Shown piece by piece: positions 18,665 to 27,520 of a DNA stretch of 64,000 bases. The notes beneath the pieces were generated by a model. The model was not told the origin of the DNA. It worked only from the letters and a program-made list of their open reading frames with translations, and did not search any database. This DNA comes from Giardia muris (Eukaryota; Fornicata; Diplomonadida; Hexamitidae), in NCBI GenBank assembly GCA_006247105.1, contig CM016925.1, positions 1,984,001 to 2,048,000 on the forward strand, read 5' to 3'. A program made the position numbers and the translations under genes. The first letter of the stretch is position 1, and every line of letters begins with the position of its first letter.

Positions 18665-21662
18665 CTCCTCGGGCTCCTCGATCTTCGCCTCTCTGGTTCG
18701 GCTGCTGGCTCTGCAGGCTCCTCGATCTTCACCTCCTCTGGTTCGGCTGCTGGCTCTGCAGGCTCCTCGATCTTCACCTCCTCGGGCTCCTCGATCTTCG
18801 CCTCTCTGGTTCGGCTGCTGGCTCTGCAGGCTCCTCGATCTTCACCTCCTCTGGTTCGGCTGCTGGCTCTGCAGGCTCCTCGATCTTCACCTCCTCTGGT
18901 TCGGCTGCTGGCTCTGCAGGCTCCTCGATCTTCACCTCCTCGGGCTCCTCGATCTTCGCCTCCTCTGGTTCGGCCGCTGGCTCTGCAGGCTCCTCGATCT
19001 TCACCTCCTCGGGCTCCTCGATCTTCACCTCTTCTGGTTCGGCCGCTGGCTCTGCAGGCTCCTCGATCTTCACCTCTCTGGTTCGGCGCTGGCTCTGCAG
19101 GCTCCTCGATCTTCACCTCTTCTGGTTCGGCTGCTGGCTCTGCAGGCTCCTCGATCTTCACCTCCTCGGGCTCCTCGATCTTCACCTCCTCTGGTTCGGC
19201 CGCTGGCTCTGCAGGCTCCTCGATCTTCACCTCTTCTGGTTCGGCCGCTGGCTCTGCAGGCTCCTCGATCTTCACCTCTTCTGGTTCGGCCGCTGGCTCT
19301 GCAGGCTCCTCGATCTTCACCTCTTCTGGTTCGGCTGCTGGCTCTGCAGGCTCCTCGATCTTCACCTCCTCGGGCTCCTCGATCTTCACCTCCTCTGGTT
19401 CGGCTGCTGGCTCTGCAGGCTCCTCGATCTTCACCTCCTCTGGTTCGGCTGCTGGCTCTGCAGGCTCCTCGATCTTCACCTCCTCGGGCTCCTCGATCTT
19501 CGCCTCCTCTGGTTCGGCCGCTGGCTCTGCAGGCTCCTCGATCTTCACCTCCTCGGGCTCCTCGATCTTCGCCTCTTCTGGTTCGGCCGCTGGCTCTGCA
19601 GGCTCCTCGATCTTCACCTCCTCTGGTTCGGCTGCTGGCTCTGCAGGCTCCTCGATCTTCACCTCCTCTGGTTCGGCTGCTGGCTCTGCAGGCTCCTCGA
19701 TCTTCACCTCCTCGGGCTCCTCGATCTTCACCTCCTCTGGTTCGGCCGCTGGCTCTGCAGGCTCCTCGATCTTCACCTCCTCTGGTTCGGCCGCTGGCTC
19801 TGCAGGCTCCTCGATCTTCACCTCCTCTGGTTCGGCTGCTGGCTCTGCAGGCTCCTCGATCTTCACCTCTTCTGGTTCGGCCGCTGGCTCTGCAGGCTCC
19901 TCGATCTTCACCTCTTCTGGTTCGGCCGCTGGCTCTGCAGGCTCCTCGATCTTCACCTCTTCTGGTTCGGCCGCTGGCTCTGCAGGCTCCTCGATCTTCA
20001 CCTCTTCTGGTTCGCCTGCTGGCTCTGCAGGCTCCTCGATCTTCACCTCTTCTGGTTCGGCTGCTGGCTCTGCAGGCTCCTCGATCTTCACCTCCTCGGG
20101 CTCCTCGATCTTCGCCTCTTCTGGTTCGGCTGCTGGCTCTGCAGGCTCCTCGATCTTCACCTCCTCGGGCTCCTCGATCTTCACCTCTTCTGGTTCGGCC
20201 GCTGGCTCTGCAGGCTCCTCGATCTTCACCTCTTCTGGTTCGGCCGCTGGCTCTGCAGGCTCCTCGATCTTCACCTCCTCGGGCTCCTCGATCTTCACCT
20301 CCTCAGGCTCCTCGATCTTCGCCTCTTCTGGTTCGGCTGCTGGCTCTGCAGGCTCCTCGATCTTCACCTCCTCGGGCTCCTCGATCTTCGCCTCTTCTGG
20401 TTCGGCCGCTGGCTCTGCAGGCTCCTCGATCTTCACCTCCTCGGGCTCCTCGATCTTCACCTCCTCTGGTTCGGCTGCTGGCTCTGCAGGCTCCTCGATC
20501 TTCACCTCCTCGGGCTCCTCGATCTTCGCCTCCTCTGGTTCGGCTGCTGGCTCTGCAGGCTCCTCGATCTTCACCTCCTCGGGCTCCTCGATCTTCGCCT
20601 CTTCTGGTTCGGCTGCTGGCTCTGCAGGCTCCTCGATCTTCACCTCCTCGGGCTCCTCGATCTTCGCCTCCTCTGGTTCGGCTGCTGGCTCTGCAGGCTC
20701 CTCGATCTTCACCTCCTCGGGCTCCTCGATCTTCGCCTCCTCTGGTTCGGCTGCTGGCTCTGCAGGCTCCTCGATCTTCACCTCCTCGGGCTCCTCGATC
20801 TTCGCCTCTTCTGGTTCGGCCGCTGGCTCTGCAGGCTCCTCGATCTTCACCTCCTCGGGCTCCTCGATCTTCGCCTCCTCTGGTTCGGCTGCTGGCTCTG
20901 CAGGCTCCTCGATCTTCACCTCCTCGGGCTCCTCGATCTTCACCTCCTCGGGCTCCTCGATCTTCGCCTCTTCTGGTTCGGCTGCTGGCTCTGCAGGCTC
21001 CTCGATCTTCACCTCCTCGGGCTCCTCGATCTTCGCCTCTTCTGGTTCGGCTGCTGGCTCTGCAGGCTCCTCGATCTTCGCCTCCTCGGGCTCCTCGATC
21101 TTCACCTCCTCTGGTTCGGCTGCTGGCTCTGCAGGCTCCTCGATCTTCACCTCCTCGGGCTCCTCGATCTTCACCTCCTCTGGTTCGGCTGCTGGCTCTG
21201 CAGGCTCCTCGATCTTCGCCTCCTCGGGCTCCTCGATCTTCGCCTCCTCTGGTTCGGCTGCTGGCTCTGCAGGCTCCTCGATCTTCACCTCCTCGGGCTC
21301 CTCGATCTTCGCCTCCTCTGGTTCGGCTGCTGGCTCTGCAGGCTCCTCGATCTTCACCTCCTCGGGCTCCTCGATCTTCGCCTCTTCTGGTTCGGCTGCT
21401 GGCTCTGCAGGCTCCTCGATCTTCACCTCCTCGGGCTCCTCGATCTTCGCCTCTTCTGGTTCGGCTGCTGGCTCTGCAGGCTCCTCGATCTTCGCCTCCT
21501 CGGGCTCCTCGATCTTCACCTCCTCTGGTTCGGCTGCTGGCTCTGCAGGCTCCTCGATCTTCACCTCCTCGGGCTCCTCGATCTTCACCTCCTCTGGTTC
21601 GGCCGCTGGCTCTGCAGGCTCCTCGATCTTCGCCTCCTCGGGCTCCTCGATCTTCGCCTCTC
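17786..21662 (-). repeat. 3.9-kb coding minisatellite (24- and 45-bp units)
   Basis: The tandem array encodes alternating 8-residue (KIEEPEEV) and 15-residue (KIEEPAEPAAEPEEV) units on the minus strand, with V/A change at the last position and silent C/T change in the Ala and Glu codons. Units are always multiples of three apart from four 1-bp deletions at about 18690, 18804, 19075 and 19087. Because the units are periodic and lack stops, long open frames also appear on the plus strand; those are shadows. The product would be an extended, highly acidic Glu/Pro/Lys chain. Confidence 0.95.
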
Positions 21663-24276
21663 CAAATGCAACAATCGGAGTGAACTCTGGAACTACCATA
21701 TCGAAATCGGATGGCTGTGCGAATAGAAGGTCCGTCGGGTTGACGGAATGAGAGGGCCAGTTCTCTGCGGCATCAGGGGGATATACATATGCCTGTGGAT
21801 AGATCGTCGTAGGTGGCACAGTGGGAGATCGTGTCACCTGAGCTGGCGCCTCCGGGCTTCCAAGGACGGAGAGAGGCTCGCTTGGGTCCGTAACCCTGTG
21901 TAGAGAGTCTTCCTCCAAAGTCTGGTCATATCCGGAGCAAGCTTTCTCGGGACTTGGTAGAGATGTCTCTCGAGTGGGTACAACATGAGACTCAGGCGGT
22001 GTGGTAAGCGATAAGCGAGTAATGTCGCACGGTTCCTGACCCTTTGAAACGAAGACGATATCATCGTAACTGCAAGCAAGTGGTGCGGACTGCTCGGCCA
22101 CCACGCGAGACATTCTTTGGAGAGACTTTGTGCTATCGGAGAGAACCTCACCTGATTTGTTAATGATGCATATCGGAACCGTCTCCTCCAACTCATGTCG
22201 GGGCTTTGAGAGGATCCGGACATTGCTATAAGAACGCCCCACTGAATCGAAGGCAACCACACTACTCCTCTCAGTCACAGGTGGAGAAAGACGGAGGTAG
22301 TCGGCTGGTGATAGGGCATCCTCACGTTCCGCAGGGCTTTTAACTGCAACGGGCTGGACGGTCGATAGATCCATTTGTAGCGCCTCTTCGGGAACTGGTG
22401 GCTCGACTCTATCTTCATCGTAGTCGGGCCCTTTAGAACAAGACACATCGAGGTCCTCTCGCTCAAGATCAACGTCGGGTTCAGTGAGTCCATGTGATGA
22501 CGAGTCATGTGTAGGAAGCTCACGGCAGTCGTCTGTCGACATGACAACCATAGGTAGCTCCTCCGTAACCTCAGGCTCGGAAGCAACAATCTCGGCCTTC
22601 TGCTGGACAGAGGAGATCTCCTCCGTGAGAAGGCCGCACGGACTCTTCTGAATCTCGTGTGGAGCTGAGTATGCATTAAATGACGCCGAGTCCTCGTTGT
22701 AGTCGATATCCGAGCGCTCGAGATGGACGTGCTTCACCTGCCAATTACTATGTGGCTCGTCATCCCCTACGGAGGCATCTATCGACGATTGGGATGCTCT
22801 GCGAAGTGCTGGAAGGATGGCAGGTGTCATCCCGGGCATTTCAACGGCACTTCCTTGGACGGAGGGCTGCACTCTGGTACTGGAGATCGTACTAAAGACC
22901 GGACGCAGTGGAGCAGGATGCCTGTCCACGCGAGGATTAACGCCCTCCTCCTCGAAATAGCTGGCAAGCATCGCGTTATTCCCACAGACGTCAGTCTCGG
23001 TGAAAATCCGGTCGTACGTCTCAAGTGACGGTCCCGAGGTGACAGGGACGCAAACGATCCCACAGTCGTTAGCTTCGGTTAGAGTTAGGATTTCAGCAAG
23101 CCTCTCCTGGGTCTGGCTCTCCATGGCGAGCGCAGCAAAAGCCTCTGGAGGGGTAAGCTCGACGCAGGGAAGGGTATAATCGCTCATGACCACCCCGCGG
23201 ATGTTCTCCAGATGGCCAATCCATTCATATCCCAGATCATCACCTTCAAAGCCCGCAGAGAACGGGGGAGAGACCCCGAGAAGCAAAGAGAGAGACGCAA
23301 AGTCGTTGACCTGTTGGAAGTCGGTCAGGTCCTGGAGAACGACGAGAGGCTTGATGTCGTGGGCGTGTCCAGCGGCTGACGAATAGTCCATGTGATCAAC
23401 TCGGGCCCAGTCGTCGAAGAAAGCACGCGCCACGCCCTTGTGCGAACCCAAGTTCTGATGGCCTCGGAACTTGAGGACAGCGAAAAGAATTGCCGTGTCT
23501 GCAGGGGCGTAGAGGCAATCCTTCATGATGGTTTCGAGGTAATTGGGTTGCGCCTCGCTATATCCAGTGCGAAGCGGGTGAAACGAAACGGGCTTCTCAC
23601 AAATGACACGTGCTGCGTTGATAACTGATATGACCCTAATAGTCGCCGATCTAAGGGTGAGGAGGTCACCCGCCAGATTGCGGCGGCTTCCATGTCCGCC
23701 CTTGAGTGACATGATGATCCGCTCGCGCGCAGACTCACGTTCCTTAACGGCTATCGTGTACGCGTCTGCTAGGTCAACGAGCTCACGGAGCTTGTGAGTA
23801 TAGTCGGGAATGGCGTCCCGATTCTTATTCAGTGCTTCATAGGCAGCGTTGCGCTCCTCTATACAGACACCAAGCGTATCCCAGAGGGGAATGACATCGA
23901 GTAGAATATTCGTCCCATAAGCCATTCGGTAAGGTGCACCTGAGGATGCACGCGAGGGGACTTCTAGAGGAGCATCGGGTGGTTCAACTTGGCGGGTACG
24001 ACGCTCCGCGCGTGCTGGTTGAAGGTGCTGCCTCTTTCTGGCGGTATCCTGACTCATGAGCATCGGGTTCCTCTGGAGGTAAGGACTGTCACGGTACTTC
24101 TCAGGGATTTGGCGCGCCAATGGCTTCACACCCCCACTCTGACTGGTCGAGAAGCGGCGCGAGTCTAACGTAGTGCTAGCGGCGCGCTGGGATCCGCTGA
24201 GAGAGCTTGTCGACTTAATCACCGATTGCGTCCTGGGTCTTCTACCCACGATACTTGAATGTGCGGCGAAAGACAT
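18661..24276 (-). CDS. N-terminal part of the KIEEP-repeat protein (paralogue B)
   Basis: The start is ATG 24276 after CGGAAAA; an ATG at 24294 would add six residues. The N-terminus is basic and Ser-rich. The family core follows, with the signature VISVINAARVICEKPVSF, then SLSLLLGVSPPF, CGIVCVPVTSGPS and LRPVFSTISS, matching paralogues A and C. About 400 residues of acidic low-complexity sequence lead into the repeat array from about 21662. Reading toward 18661, two 1-bp deletions near 19085 and 19075 shift the frame (Arg-rich ACRASGRTRGGEDRG text), a third near 18804 restores it, and a fourth near 18690 ends it (RRRSRSPRR, stop). The intact gene would span 15071-24276, roughly 3,070 codons. 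The deletions may be sequence errors in repeats or real decay. The function is unknown. Confidence 0.7.
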   Translation of the reverse strand: MSFAAHSSIVGRRPRTQSVIKSTSSLSGSQRAASTTLDSRRFSTSQSGGVKPLARQIPEKYRDSPYLQRNPMLMSQDTARKRQHLQPARAERRTRQVEPPDAPLEVPSRASSGAPYRMAYGTNILLDVIPLWDTLGVCIEERNAAYEALNKNRDAIPDYTHKLRELVDLADAYTIAVKERESARERIIMSLKGGHGSRRNLAGDLLTLRSATIRVISVINAARVICEKPVSFHPLRTGYSEAQPNYLETIMKDCLYAPADTAILFAVLKFRGHQNLGSHKGVARAFFDDWARVDHMDYSSAAGHAHDIKPLVVLQDLTDFQQVNDFASLSLLLGVSPPFSAGFEGDDLGYEWIGHLENIRGVVMSDYTLPCVELTPPEAFAALAMESQTQERLAEILTLTEANDCGIVCVPVTSGPSLETYDRIFTETDVCGNNAMLASYFEEEGVNPRVDRHPAPLRPVFSTISSTRVQPSVQGSAVEMPGMTPAILPALRRASQSSIDASVGDDEPHSNWQVKHVHLERSDIDYNEDSASFNAYSAPHEIQKSPCGLLTEEISSVQQKAEIVASEPEVTEELPMVVMSTDDCRELPTHDSSSHGLTEPDVDLEREDLDVSCSKGPDYDEDRVEPPVPEEALQMDLSTVQPVAVKSPAEREDALSPADYLRLSPPVTERSSVVAFDSVGRSYSNVRILSKPRHELEETVPICIINKSGEVLSDSTKSLQRMSRVVAEQSAPLACSYDDIVFVSKGQEPCDITRLSLTTPPESHVVPTRETSLPSPEKACSGYDQTLEEDSLHRVTDPSEPLSVLGSPEAPAQVTRSPTVPPTTIYPQAYVYPPDAAENWPSHSVNPTDLLFAQPSDFDMVVPEFTPIVAFGEAKIEEPEEAKIEEPAEPAAEPEEVKIEEPEEVKIEEPAEPAAEPEEVKIEEPEEAKIEEPAEPAAEPEEAKIEEPEEVKIEEPAEPAAEPEEAKIEEPEEVKIEEPAEPAAEPEEAKIEEPEEVKIEEPAEPAAEPEEAKIEEPEEAKIEEPAEPAAEPEEVKIEEPEEVKIEEPAEPAAEPEEVKIEEPEEAKIEEPAEPAAEPEEAKIEEPEEVKIEEPAEPAAEPEEAKIEEPEEVKIEEPEEVKIEEPAEPAAEPEEAKIEEPEEVKIEEPAEPAAEPEEAKIEEPEEVKIEEPAEPAAEPEEAKIEEPEEVKIEEPAEPAAEPEEAKIEEPEEVKIEEPAEPAAEPEEAKIEEPEEVKIEEPAEPAAEPEEAKIEEPEEVKIEEPAEPAAEPEEVKIEEPEEVKIEEPAEPAAEPEEAKIEEPEEVKIEEPAEPAAEPEEAKIEEPEEVKIEEPEEVKIEEPAEPAAEPEEVKIEEPAEPAAEPEEVKIEEPEEVKIEEPAEPAAEPEEAKIEEPEEVKIEEPAEPAAEPEEVKIEEPAEPAGEPEEVKIEEPAEPAAEPEEVKIEEPAEPAAEPEEVKIEEPAEPAAEPEEVKIEEPAEPAAEPEEVKIEEPAEPAAEPEEVKIEEPAEPAAEPEEVKIEEPEEVKIEEPAEPAAEPEEVKIEEPAEPAAEPEEVKIEEPAEPAAEPEEAKIEEPEEVKIEEPAEPAAEPEEAKIEEPEEVKIEEPAEPAAEPEEVKIEEPAEPAAEPEEVKIEEPEEVKIEEPAEPAAEPEEVKIEEPAEPAAEPEEVKIEEPAEPAAEPEEVKIEEPAEPAAEPEEVKIEEPEEVKIEEPAEPAAEPEEVKIEEPAEPAPNQRGEDRGACRASGRTRRGEDRGARGGEDRGACRASGRTRGGEDRGARGGEDRGACRASSRTRGGEDRGACRASSRTRGGEDRGACRASSRTREAKIEEPEEVKIEEPAEPAAEPEEVKIEEPAEPAAEPERRRSRSPRR
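21732..21906 (-). repeat. 175-bp direct repeat, copy before the array (5' side of gene)
   Basis: Partner of 17563-17737. The coding frame is kept in both copies. The copies diverge abruptly just outside the 175 bp. Confidence 0.9.
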
Positions 24277-24389
24277 TTTTCCGACTTTCCGCATTTCCTC
24301 AATGCTGGTGGATCAAAGGCCTCTACCGGAGGGTTATGGCGTGGGATCTGCGCGAGTACCTTGATGAATGAGACTAGGATAAGATAAAA
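24277..24389. promoter_or_regulatory. 113-bp divergent region between paralogues B and C
   Basis: It separates the minus-strand ATG at 24276 (leader GGAAAA) from the plus-strand ATG at 24390 (leader GGATAAAA). Two related genes therefore share one bidirectional promoter region. No other signal is evident. Confidence 0.45.
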
Positions 24390-26000
24390 ATGCCTCGAGC
24401 GAGTAGTGTCGTATCGACGGCTCAGCGGCGTCATGCGAATGCGGACGAGCCTCGCTACGCTTTTTGGCGTTCGCTGCTCCTTAAGTGCCCGGTCTTTGTC
24501 CCAAGTGCCAGTGCGGGCCGGATGCAACAAACTACAGCCTATACTGTCGCCCGCTCGATGGGGAATCTTAAGGACTCGGGGTTACGGAAGTCCCAGGGCT
24601 CACAGAAGAAATCACGTGGGACGCGGAGTCGAAGCACCGGTTCGGCCTTACCACGTGCGGTTCTTGCTAAAGCATGCTCCAAGGGGCCAGAGGAGGACAT
24701 CAACATGGCAATGTACGCCGTGAATGAGGATAAGCTTCGTGCTCTAGGCATCTCCGACGCGGAGATCGCTTATACTAAGCTAGCCTTTAAGTGTAAGCCC
24801 AGTCTTGCTCTTACATATAGTCGACGCATAAAACATCTGGAGGAGTACAACGCTGCCTTTATCTGTGCGTTGCGTGAGCGGAGTATCGTCTTGCAGCGGT
24901 TACAACGGACGCTTAGAGAGCTTCGTGGCCCACGCACGATGATTCTCGCCAACCTTGCCCGGCTTCGTAGCCTCACGCTCTATATGTGCTCACTTATCAA
25001 CGCGACTCGTTTGCTCTGTGGAAAGCCGATCGTTCTCCCAGGACTGCAGTTGAATACACAGACTAATTGGTTAGTGATGCTTCGTAAGGAGTGCTTTATG
25101 ACCCGACGCACAGCGGCCATCCTTATCACGCTCTTTAAGTTCTTTGGCCGGAAGAGCTACGCGCAAGTGCGACCAGTTATCAATCAGTACTATGACTCTT
25201 GTCTCACCTCGGCACCCGCTGACTTTGAACCCAGTGATAGTATCCTACTTGAATCCGGATTGCTTCGAAAGGCAAGCCCTCCAAGCTCAGGGGTCCATGA
25301 GAACTCTGCATCTGATTCGCTTCATGGGAAGAGTCTTGTCGAAGATGAACCCCCACTTACCGTTACAGAAGGCTCCACACATGAGAACGCGCTGGGGTTC
25401 TCCAGGATGGACGGCTTATCGCTCTCGGAGACGATCTACGATGACACAGAAGATAACATTCATACCGTCGTCCCTGGGGACGTTGCCCTTTATCTCCTTT
25501 TAGGTGTCACGGCAGATGAGGTCTTTGAAGGGAATGACCTCGGAGTGGCTTGGACAGCCCATGTTGATCGTCTGCTCTTTTTACAACGCACCCTAACAAA
25601 TTATTGCGAAGATGAAGCACCTCTCCTTGAGGAGATGCCACAGGTTGATGTCCCTCCGCTCACAGGTTCTCAGGCGATTCAAATGGTCCGCGCCGAATCC
25701 TTCATCCAGACAGACTACTTCACAGTCCTTAGAGACTTCAATGCGGTCGGGCTCGATGTGGTTCGCGTCCCCGTGGACACCGAAGACCCATTTGAAACAT
25801 TCCGTAGCGACTTCGTTCTATCCCGGCCTCCTGATGTTGAGGAACCGGTCCAACACGCTCAAGGGTATCGTCCACCCCTTGAGGTCGAACGGGAGTCGGC
25901 CTTGAAGCCGGATGATCCGGTTCTCCGGCACCGCGTTACGTACCGCGCCGCAAAGCCGATCTTCTCGATGGGGAAGAGCGTGCAGCTTTCGGAAGACTAG
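24390..26000 (+). CDS. Paralogue C of the unrecognised three-gene family
   Basis: A 536-residue protein starting at GATAAAAATG, head-to-head with paralogue B. After a basic Ser/Arg-rich N-terminus (about 100 residues; SQKKSRGTRSRSTGS), it has the shared core: CSLINATRLLCGKPIVLPG at about 205-225, then PGDVALYLLLGVTADEVFEGND and GLDVVRVPVDTEDPFETF, and finally AAKPIFSMGKS near the C-terminus. Unlike A and B it stops soon after the last conserved block and lacks the long disordered tail, so it best defines the family's globular part. There is no known domain, membrane span or catalytic motif that I recognise. Confidence 0.8.
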   Translation: MPRASSVVSTAQRRHANADEPRYAFWRSLLLKCPVFVPSASAGRMQQTTAYTVARSMGNLKDSGLRKSQGSQKKSRGTRSRSTGSALPRAVLAKACSKGPEEDINMAMYAVNEDKLRALGISDAEIAYTKLAFKCKPSLALTYSRRIKHLEEYNAAFICALRERSIVLQRLQRTLRELRGPRTMILANLARLRSLTLYMCSLINATRLLCGKPIVLPGLQLNTQTNWLVMLRKECFMTRRTAAILITLFKFFGRKSYAQVRPVINQYYDSCLTSAPADFEPSDSILLESGLLRKASPPSSGVHENSASDSLHGKSLVEDEPPLTVTEGSTHENALGFSRMDGLSLSETIYDDTEDNIHTVVPGDVALYLLLGVTADEVFEGNDLGVAWTAHVDRLLFLQRTLTNYCEDEAPLLEEMPQVDVPPLTGSQAIQMVRAESFIQTDYFTVLRDFNAVGLDVVRVPVDTEDPFETFRSDFVLSRPPDVEEPVQHAQGYRPPLEVERESALKPDDPVLRHRVTYRAAKPIFSMGKSVQLSED

Positions 26001-26006
26001 AATAAA

Positions 26007-26459
26007 ATGTACTATCTGTCGCGCCATCGCCCATCGAAGCCACCCACGCATTGGAGCGCGTTCGACCTGCTTGTCCTCTTTGAAGCGATCATTCACGCGG
26101 GGGCCGAGCATGTCTGTCGCGACGGACTTCCCGCAGATGATGACGTTATTCGGCATTTCTATCGTCTTCGACCGGATCTTATGGAGCAATATGAGCCGGT
26201 GGTCGTCCATCAGATGTATCGGCGCCAGGTGCAACGGTCACTCGTTCTTGGCCAGGATGGGGACTGGGTGGCCTATCTCTTTGGTCTTGTTCTTCGTCTT
26301 GTTCGTTCCCCACGTTTGTCATTAGAACGGCAACTTACCATCTACGAGGGCTTTGCCGAGGAGGCCAAGCGCCTTATGCACGAGCGCCTGGAGCCTCAGA
26401 TAAGGCCGTATCTGACTCGATGGCTTCAGACACAGGTTCTGCGGCCTGTGACTCGATAG
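26007..26459 (+). CDS. Small helical protein, unknown
   Basis: A 150-residue protein that starts 6 nt after the stop of paralogue C (TAGAATAAAATG). It is mostly helical with many Arg, Leu and aromatic residues (HWSAFDLLVLFEAIIHAG; IRPYLTRWLQTQVLR). There is no signal peptide, transmembrane span or metal motif. The very tight same-strand spacing is usual here and does not prove a joint role with paralogue C. Not recognised. Confidence 0.65.
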   Translation: MYYLSRHRPSKPPTHWSAFDLLVLFEAIIHAGAEHVCRDGLPADDDVIRHFYRLRPDLMEQYEPVVVHQMYRRQVQRSLVLGQDGDWVAYLFGLVLRLVRSPRLSLERQLTIYEGFAEEAKRLMHERLEPQIRPYLTRWLQTQVLRPVTR

Positions 26460-26466
26460 TAAAAAT

Positions 26467-27474
26467 ATGCCACTCGTACGCCCCTCAGCGGCAATGTCGT
26501 CGGTACCCACCTGCTCTTGTGATGGTGCGTTCGTCCTGGCTGCAATTACTGCGGCGCAGCAACTTGTTCGTATCGATCGGGAATATGCCTTAAGTCTTCG
26601 TATCCGATGTTCGGGTTGTAGTCCGACCACCCTTCTACTTCGCTGTGACACGTCACCAATCGCCCGTGTCCTCGTCCTTGCTCGGGATAGAAGGCTTCGA
26701 GCAGTGAAAACGCAATATGATAGCTGGTTGAATTGTACTATTAAAGACGACAAAGGGAACATACCTTCAAGACCTGATGTCATGTTCCTTACGCCTGAGA
26801 AGCTGAAAACGGCTAAGAACTTACATGTTAAGAGGCTCGATACTGAGAACCGGCCTCTTTGCATCATCGCTGACAAGCACTCTGCTAAAGTTGCCTCAGA
26901 ACTCATTCCTCATCTAATATCTCGCCCTATAATCTCCCTTGACCTTGGAGACGACGAGTTCATAGTACGCGTCATTCTGGGTGTTCTAAATCACCCTCAT
27001 TGGCTCTATCCATATCGAGAAGAGTGTATGACTCGGGAACAGATCGATAACCTATCCAGTGTCCAAAGGATGGATTGGTTACAGAGACGACAATTCCTTC
27101 GCGACTATGCTGTACTTCGTAGGAACATCCTTGCTATTGACACGGCTGGGATCGGGTACCAACGAGAAGACGTCGATCAAGAGCGGAGGACCGGTACCCT
27201 TCTTGTTCAGTTAACAACAACCGGAATACAAGACGTGTATATTGGCAATGTGTCCGATGACGTTAAGACGATTCGTTCCCGCATCGTAGCCGTCTTCCAA
27301 CTCATGGCCACTCTTGGATATACGGTGACGTTGGACACTACATCCATCGGGGGTATTAATGCCATCCATGTCCCTCTAACTCAGAGCGGGGTTGATAGAC
27401 TTGTTTCCAAACCCATGACGTTACCCCCTTTCCGGGGCGCCACTCACAAGAGCCAGCGCGCTGTAAAGCACTGA
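26467..27474 (+). CDS. Conserved-looking protein of unknown function
   Basis: A 335-residue protein starting at TAGTAAAAATATG, 7 nt after the previous stop. It has an N-terminal Cys cluster (CSCDG ... CSGCSP ... C) within the first 65 residues and a mixed alpha/beta body (RPLCIIADKHSAKVASELI; ISLDLGDDEFIVRVILGVL; GTLLVQLTTTGIQDVYIGN). The cysteines could bind metal, but spacing does not match a common zinc finger. There is no membrane segment. I cannot assign a family. Confidence 0.7.
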   Translation: MPLVRPSAAMSSVPTCSCDGAFVLAAITAAQQLVRIDREYALSLRIRCSGCSPTTLLLRCDTSPIARVLVLARDRRLRAVKTQYDSWLNCTIKDDKGNIPSRPDVMFLTPEKLKTAKNLHVKRLDTENRPLCIIADKHSAKVASELIPHLISRPIISLDLGDDEFIVRVILGVLNHPHWLYPYREECMTREQIDNLSSVQRMDWLQRRQFLRDYAVLRRNILAIDTAGIGYQREDVDQERRTGTLLVQLTTTGIQDVYIGNVSDDVKTIRSRIVAVFQLMATLGYTVTLDTTSIGGINAIHVPLTQSGVDRLVSKPMTLPPFRGATHKSQRAVKH

Positions 27475-27520
27475 TTGAGGCAGTATTCACTACTCACTAC
27501 GAGTAGATCACAAAAATTGC

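Noticed and set aside
17786..21662. CRISPR-like array
   Set aside because: The repeats have no unique spacers and are a coding minisatellite in a eukaryotic gene.
17774..21751. Two plus-strand open frames of about 1,300 codons (Ser/Gly-rich and Leu/Arg-rich)
   Set aside because: They are shadows of the minus-strand minisatellite; they have no unique ends and the flanking unique sequence is protein-like only on the minus strand.
22723..23063. Short open frames on both strands inside paralogue B
   Set aside because: They overlap the conserved family core encoded on the minus strand and have no A-rich leader.
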